The notes under the pieces were generated by a model. That model saw only the letters and a list, made by a program, of their open reading frames with translations. It had not been told where the DNA came from and made no database searches. This document shows positions 60,426-64,000 of a stretch of 64,000 nucleotides of DNA, one piece after another (the first letter of the stretch is position 1; every line of letters begins with the position of its first letter). The stretch lies in NCBI GenBank assembly GCA_902470805.1, contig CABRHX010000012.1, positions 8,111 through 72,110 of the forward strand, given 5' to 3'. Source of the stretch: an uncultured Collinsella sp. Its GTDB lineage: Bacteria; Actinomycetota; Coriobacteriia; Coriobacteriales; Coriobacteriaceae. The position numbers and the translations under genes are program-made.

Positions 60426-61586
60426 TTAGCGCAGGAGCTCGGACTGCCACGCCTCGAGCTGCTCTGCCAGGCTCTTGCCGGCAGCAGGAACGTTGAGCTC
60501 GGAACGCTTGGGCAGCAGGGCGCATTTAAGAATTGCGACGACGGTCTGCGAGATGAAACGGCGCGTATCTTTGTCGAAGCTCTGAGCAGCCTGGAGCATC
60601 ACCGGCAGGCTCTCGCGCAAATTCCCTGCGATATCTGCGAACCGTTCGGCCCCTGTGGCTTCAAACACGGAGAACAACGCATCTACAAAGCGCTCGCGCT
60701 CGGCAGGCCCCACTGCAAGCAGCATCTCGCGAATAGAGCTATCGACGTATCGAGCGCCGGCAGACAGACGCTCGCAATACACAAAGTCGTAGCCGTCAAC
60801 GACCCAGCTAAAGGGATTGTGCTGCAGCAGACTGAATTCGGTGCTCTCGACAATGGCGTAATCTTCCTGCGTCTCGAACATCATGCCGAAAATCGAAGAC
60901 TGGGGCAGGGTCTTGTCGATGCGGCCGGAAAGACCTGCGAAGGCGTCACCGCTCAGGAACTCCTCGACAAAGCCGGGGCCATCGTGGGAGAAGGCCCGTT
61001 CGATCCGGTCGCCAGCAGCGTCAGAGCACATCGCCGCGCCATACACCGCCAAGTTTCCGCCCTTGGAATGGCCTCCGCACAAGAGCGGACCATCAATCGC
61101 GGCCACCGCCTCGTCCACATAGCGCGCCGCAGATTCCTGGGCCGGCACAGGACACCGGAAAGCCATGTTAAAGTCCTCTTTCCAGCCCACGATCGTGCTG
61201 TCGGTCCCCCGGAAGGCAAGATAGGAAAATCCTGCCGGGAATCGGAACGTCATGGCCGCAAACTGCTCCGTCGTTGCCACGTCGCTCACGGCACGGTATC
61301 CGCACACGCGCACGCCGCGGTAGCGCGGACTTGCCGCAACAGCCTCCAACAAGGCGCGGCTCTCCTCCGGATCCCACAGGTCGCCAATCATGTCCCGGTA
61401 GCACTCGGCGCGCAGTAGCTCACGCAAGTCCAGTCCCTGCCAGCCGGCAAGCTCCGGCATATCCCCCGGCAAGCGCAAATACGACAGCCATGCAAACACC
61501 AGGCTGTCCACCGCGCAAAACGGCCGCTCCTCAAACGAATCGAACGCCGTCTGGGCATAACTCAAAAAGTTAGGCGAATCCGACAT
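60426..61586 (-). CDS. DUF2974 (Mbeg1-like) alpha/beta hydrolase
   Basis: 386 residues. The nucleophile elbow is LLCGGHSKGGNLAVYGAAM (G-H-S-K-G), preceded by SYLAFRGTDSTIVGWKEDF, which is typical of the DUF2974 lipase-like family common in gut Firmicutes and Coriobacteria. A candidate acid and His lie further on (FSHDGPGF, LLQHNPFSW). No signal peptide, so it is cytoplasmic. The substrate is unknown; lipids or esters are expected from the fold. It stands alone. Confidence 0.88.
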   Translation of the reverse strand: MSDSPNFLSYAQTAFDSFEERPFCAVDSLVFAWLSYLRLPGDMPELAGWQGLDLRELLRAECYRDMIGDLWDPEESRALLEAVAASPRYRGVRVCGYRAVSDVATTEQFAAMTFRFPAGFSYLAFRGTDSTIVGWKEDFNMAFRCPVPAQESAARYVDEAVAAIDGPLLCGGHSKGGNLAVYGAAMCSDAAGDRIERAFSHDGPGFVEEFLSGDAFAGLSGRIDKTLPQSSIFGMMFETQEDYAIVESTEFSLLQHNPFSWVVDGYDFVYCERLSAGARYVDSSIREMLLAVGPAERERFVDALFSVFEATGAERFADIAGNLRESLPVMLQAAQSFDKDTRRFISQTVVAILKCALLPKRSELNVPAAGKSLAEQLEAWQSELLR

Positions 61587-61603
61587 GCCTCTCCCATCAA
61601 CAA

Positions 61604-61678
61604 TGGTGCAAGGGGGTCAGGTTTGTTTGCACCAATCGCGCCCCATTTGGTGCAAACAAACCTGACCCCCTTGCACCA
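61604..61678. repeat. Long perfect inverted repeat with GGGGGTCAGG arms
   Basis: 32-base perfect arms (61604-61635 and 61647-61678) with an 11-base loop TCGCGCCCCAT. Each arm has its own short terminal repeat (GGTGCAA and TTGCACC). The GGGGGTCAGG/CCTGACCCCC motif recalls intergenic repeats mobilised by RAYT (Y1, TnpA-REP) transposases. A near copy of the arm (GGTTCAAACAAACCTGGCC) is at 13001-13019. No transposase is nearby. Confidence 0.85.
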
Positions 61679-61679
61679 A

Positions 61680-61718
61680 AAAGGCGCCCGGGCCGTGGGG
61701 CCTGAGCGCCTTCATTGT
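61680..61718 (-). terminator. Terminator of the lactate dehydrogenase gene
   Basis: On the minus strand AAGGCGCTCAGGCC pairs with GGCCCGGGCGCCTT, followed by TTTGG. It directly abuts the long inverted repeat. Confidence 0.8.
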
Positions 61719-61742
61719 AGCTTGCTGGCAAACGAGCCGGAT

Positions 61743-62693
61743 TTAGCAGGAGAAATCGACGCTGTCGATGATGTCCTTGAGGGCCTTGGCAGAAGCGGTG
61801 AGCTCGCTCTGCTCGGACTCGTTCAGCGGCACAGGGACGCGGCAGACGACGCCGTCGCGACCGACGACGGTCGGCATGGAGATGGCCAGATCGGACAGGC
61901 CATACTCGCCCACCATGAGCGAGGAAACGGGCAGAACGGTCTGCTCGTCACGCATAACAGCGGTGCAGATACGCTTAACGGCCATGGCAACGCCATAGTA
62001 GGTTGCGTGCTTCTTCTCGATGATGGTGTAAGCGGAGTTCTTGACGTCCTCGGCGATACGCTTCTCGGCAGCCTCATGCTCCAGATGGCCGTGAAGCTCG
62101 CAGAAGGTGCTCAGCGGCACGCCGGCAACCTGAGCGCTGGACCAGGCGACGAACTCGGAGTCGCCGTGCTCGCCCATGACGTAGGCCTGGACATCGCGCG
62201 GATCGACCTCGACGTGGGCGCCGAGCATCTGCTGCAGACGACCGGTGTCGAGCACGGTGCCGGAGCCGATGACATGGCCCTCGGGCAGGCCGGACATCTT
62301 GATGGCGGCATAGGTCAGAACGTCAACCGGGTTAGAGACGATCAGCAGGATGCCGTCAAAGCCGGACTTCTTAATCTCGGGAATAATGGACTTAAAGATG
62401 CTGACGTTCTTGTTGACCAGGTCCAGGCGGGTCTCGCCGGGCTTCTGGGCAGCGCCAGCGGTGACGACGATCATAGCGGCGTCGGCGACATCAGAGTAAT
62501 CGCCAGCGTAGATCTTCATCGGCTCGGCAAACGTCATGCCGTGCGCGATGTCCAGGGCCTCGCCCTCGGCGCGATTCTTGTCCACGTCGATGAGGACCAT
62601 CTCGGAGAACAGGCCGCTCTGCATCAGTGCGAACGCCGAAGACGAACCGACGAAACCGCAGCCGACAATAGCGACCTTCTTCTCGTTAACCAT
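61743..62693 (-). CDS. ldh: L-lactate dehydrogenase
   Basis: Reduces pyruvate to lactate with NADH. The 316-residue protein has KVAIVGCGFVGSSSAFALMQ, QKPGETRLDLVNKNV (the Gln and Arg of lactate rather than malate specificity), IVSNPVDVLTYAA and the catalytic GEHGDSEFVAWS. Length is normal. GGGAG lies about seven bases before the ATG. The 199-base upstream region (62694-62892) is AT-rich and presumably holds its promoter; no other feature is seen there. Confidence 0.95.
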   Translation of the reverse strand: MVNEKKVAIVGCGFVGSSSAFALMQSGLFSEMVLIDVDKNRAEGEALDIAHGMTFAEPMKIYAGDYSDVADAAMIVVTAGAAQKPGETRLDLVNKNVSIFKSIIPEIKKSGFDGILLIVSNPVDVLTYAAIKMSGLPEGHVIGSGTVLDTGRLQQMLGAHVEVDPRDVQAYVMGEHGDSEFVAWSSAQVAGVPLSTFCELHGHLEHEAAEKRIAEDVKNSAYTIIEKKHATYYGVAMAVKRICTAVMRDEQTVLPVSSLMVGEYGLSDLAISMPTVVGRDGVVCRVPVPLNESEQSELTASAKALKDIIDSVDFSC

Positions 62694-62892
62694 TACAAAC
62701 TCCCATCTCTCTCCACAAACAAACCGCCCAGGGCGACCCGAGCGGCTTGCCGTAATCCCAATACATCCAATCGGGACTTTGATTATGCTCCTATTGCAGC
62801 CAAATATCGACCGTTTACCGAAATTGTTTGCAGAATTCGTATAATAACTGCACGAAATCGGTTTCGAGCTATTGACTCACGGAAACGAATCC

Positions 62893-63876
62893 CTAATACA
62901 GACCCGCTTCGCGAATAGCCTCGACAGCCAAAGCAATCTGATCGGGCGGCAGCACCAGCGCCATGCGCACGTGTCCCTCACCCGAAGGACCAAAGCTCGC
63001 ACCCGGCGTCACGACGACACCGGCCTTTTCCATGAGCTCCTCGCAAAACGCCATCGAGTCGGTGCGACCCCCGGGGAGCTTAGCCCACACAAACATGGAG
63101 CCATGCGCGTTGGGGCGCTCCCAGCCCAGGCCCTCAAGGCCGTCACACAGGGCATCGCGACGCTCCTGGTACTTCAGGCGCTGCGCCTCGACCTCATCGC
63201 GCGGACCGTTGAGGCAGGCGATGGCCGCCTTCTGGATCGGGAAGAACATGCCAAAGTCGATCTGGCTGCGCAGCTTGGCAAAGGCCGAGACCACATCCTC
63301 GCGACCGACCAAAAAGCCGATACGCGCGCCGGTGACGTTAAACGACTTGGAGAGCGAGAAGAACTCCACGCCCACCTCGAGCGCACCGGGATACTGGAGG
63401 AAGCTGCCGCCCGGCTCGCCGTCGAACACGATGTCCGAGTAGGCGTTGTCGTGGACGATCAACAGGTCGTGCTCGCGGGCGAAGGCAATGATCTCCTCGT
63501 AGACCTCGGGCGTACCCACCGAGCCCACCGGGTTGGCAGGCAGCGACACGATCATGTACTTGGCGCGATCGGCGACCTCGGGGTCGATGCCCGCCACGTA
63601 GGGCAGGTAGTTGTGCTCGGCGACCAGCGGGTAGTACTCGAGCTTGGCATCGGCGATCTTGGCACCCGCCTCAAAGACCGGGTAGCACGGATCGGGCACC
63701 AGGATGGTGTCGCCCGGGTCGAGCAGCGCCAGGCCCAAGTGGCCCACGCCCTCCTGCGTGCCGTTGCACGACTGCACCATGGACGGCGTAATGCCACAGA
63801 CACCAAAGCGGCGCTCGTAGTAATCGCACACGGCCTGCTTGAGCTCGGGTAGATCGCGCAGGGCATACTTCCACAT
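62893..63876 (-). CDS. Class I/II aminotransferase, apparently N-terminally truncated (PatA/LL-DAP aminotransferase-like)
   Basis: 327 residues from ATG 63876 of a PLP fold-type I enzyme: SCNGTQEGVGHLGLALLDPG, SLPANPVGS, HDNAYSDIVFDG and the Schiff-base lysine in FFSLSKSFNVTGARIGFLVG. The frame opens with MWKYALRDLPELKQAV, which in relatives lies some 55-65 residues in. Upstream in-frame codons add only about 16 residues (RPALTALTQAAQDPE) before a TAA near 63924, and no frame up to 64000 restores the missing IGxPD region. It may be a pseudogene or a decayed paralogue. N-acetyl-DAP aminotransferase is one possible role. Confidence 0.75.
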   Translation of the reverse strand: MWKYALRDLPELKQAVCDYYERRFGVCGITPSMVQSCNGTQEGVGHLGLALLDPGDTILVPDPCYPVFEAGAKIADAKLEYYPLVAEHNYLPYVAGIDPEVADRAKYMIVSLPANPVGSVGTPEVYEEIIAFAREHDLLIVHDNAYSDIVFDGEPGGSFLQYPGALEVGVEFFSLSKSFNVTGARIGFLVGREDVVSAFAKLRSQIDFGMFFPIQKAAIACLNGPRDEVEAQRLKYQERRDALCDGLEGLGWERPNAHGSMFVWAKLPGGRTDSMAFCEELMEKAGVVVTPGASFGPSGEGHVRMALVLPPDQIALAVEAIREAGLY

Positions 63877-64000
63877 CTCTGGGTCCTGCGCGGCCTGGGT
63901 CAGCGCTGTTAGCGCCGGGCGATTTTAGCCGCTAATAGTCAAACGATTTTGACCAATCCCGGTCACCGAATAATGGCCACCGTGCCTCCCCGCCGCCACT

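Noticed and set aside
62836..62846. Plus-strand promoter (TATAAT at about 62840) reading into the truncated aminotransferase
   Set aside because: No matching -35 and no plus-strand gene follows; the hexamer is probably chance in an AT-rich upstream region of ldh.
1..64000. tRNA, rRNA or prophage genes
   Set aside because: No cloverleaf, rRNA segment, integrase-phage structural cluster or attachment repeat was recognised; the XerD-type recombinase is the housekeeping form next to pyrG.

Overview
The window reads as a chromosomal segment of a GC-rich, anaerobic, Gram-positive actinobacterium of the class Coriobacteriia, most likely a gut Collinsella or close relative. This is inference from gene content: a dcw cluster starting with mraZ, a sortase-anchored LPTTG protein, arginine deiminase fermentation genes, Pta/acetate kinase and lactate dehydrogenase for mixed-acid output, ECF transport, and a large lysine/diaminopimelate locus. 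I see no rRNA, tRNA, prophage, insertion sequence or CRISPR array. Accessory content is limited to one toxin-antitoxin pair and several intergenic repeat elements.

Layout. 1-7.5 kb (minus strand): division and cell-wall cluster mraZ-rsmH-ftsL-ftsI-murF-mraY-murD (murD cut by the window edge), with no murE in its usual place. 8-11 kb: xerD, pyrG and a small winged-helix regulator. 11.3-12.8 kb: a DUF1846 protein. 13.4-20.5 kb: arginine catabolism (antiporter, ornithine carbamoyltransferase, two arginine deiminase genes with identical coding sequence and different promoters, and an aminotransferase between them). 21-27.4 kb (plus strand): polyphosphate kinase, an RNA methyltransferase, a DJ-1 protein, Maf and a P1-type autocleaving hydrolase. 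27.7-30 kb: glycosyltransferase and UDP-galactopyranose mutase. 30-34 kb: pta and two tandem acetate kinases. 34.4-38.6 kb: HIT protein, exonuclease VII, a Zn-protease and RNase D. 38.6-42 kb: a lipid kinase, a 30-residue membrane peptide and a wall-anchored C69 dipeptidase. 42-45.6 kb: an ECF-type transporter whose S component is preceded by a Trp-Trp-Trp leader peptide and attenuator. 45.7-47.8 kb: aspartate racemase plus an ATP-grasp ligase, probably for a D-Asp cross-bridge. 48-52.9 kb: MOSC protein, secreted wall hydrolase, Ser/Thr kinase with a small HTH partner, and membrane proteins. 53-58.3 kb: M20 deacetylase diverging from a lysine-riboswitch operon encoding a LysA-DapA fusion, DapB and DapH. 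58.5-64 kb: RelE/YefM-type module, nucleoid-associated protein, DUF2974 hydrolase, lactate dehydrogenase and a 5'-truncated aminotransferase.

The strongest candidate for something undescribed is a set of long intergenic hairpins. In two families the inner core is conserved between copies while the outer stems differ completely in sequence yet stay self-complementary (27377-27501 and 27595-27704; 13044-13279, 42918-43018 and 58331-58492). Paired changes also occur within the cores. This covariation points to selection on structure, or to copying or conversion between the two arms. A separate array at 31478-31649 carries one short motif in alternating orientation with an exact 62-base period, like a BIME. 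Other notable points are the tryptophan attenuator on an ECF transporter, the LysA-DapA fusion with an internal ribosome-binding site, the homogenised arcA pair, and a coherent cell-wall picture (missing murE, D-Asp pair, acetyl-DAP route).
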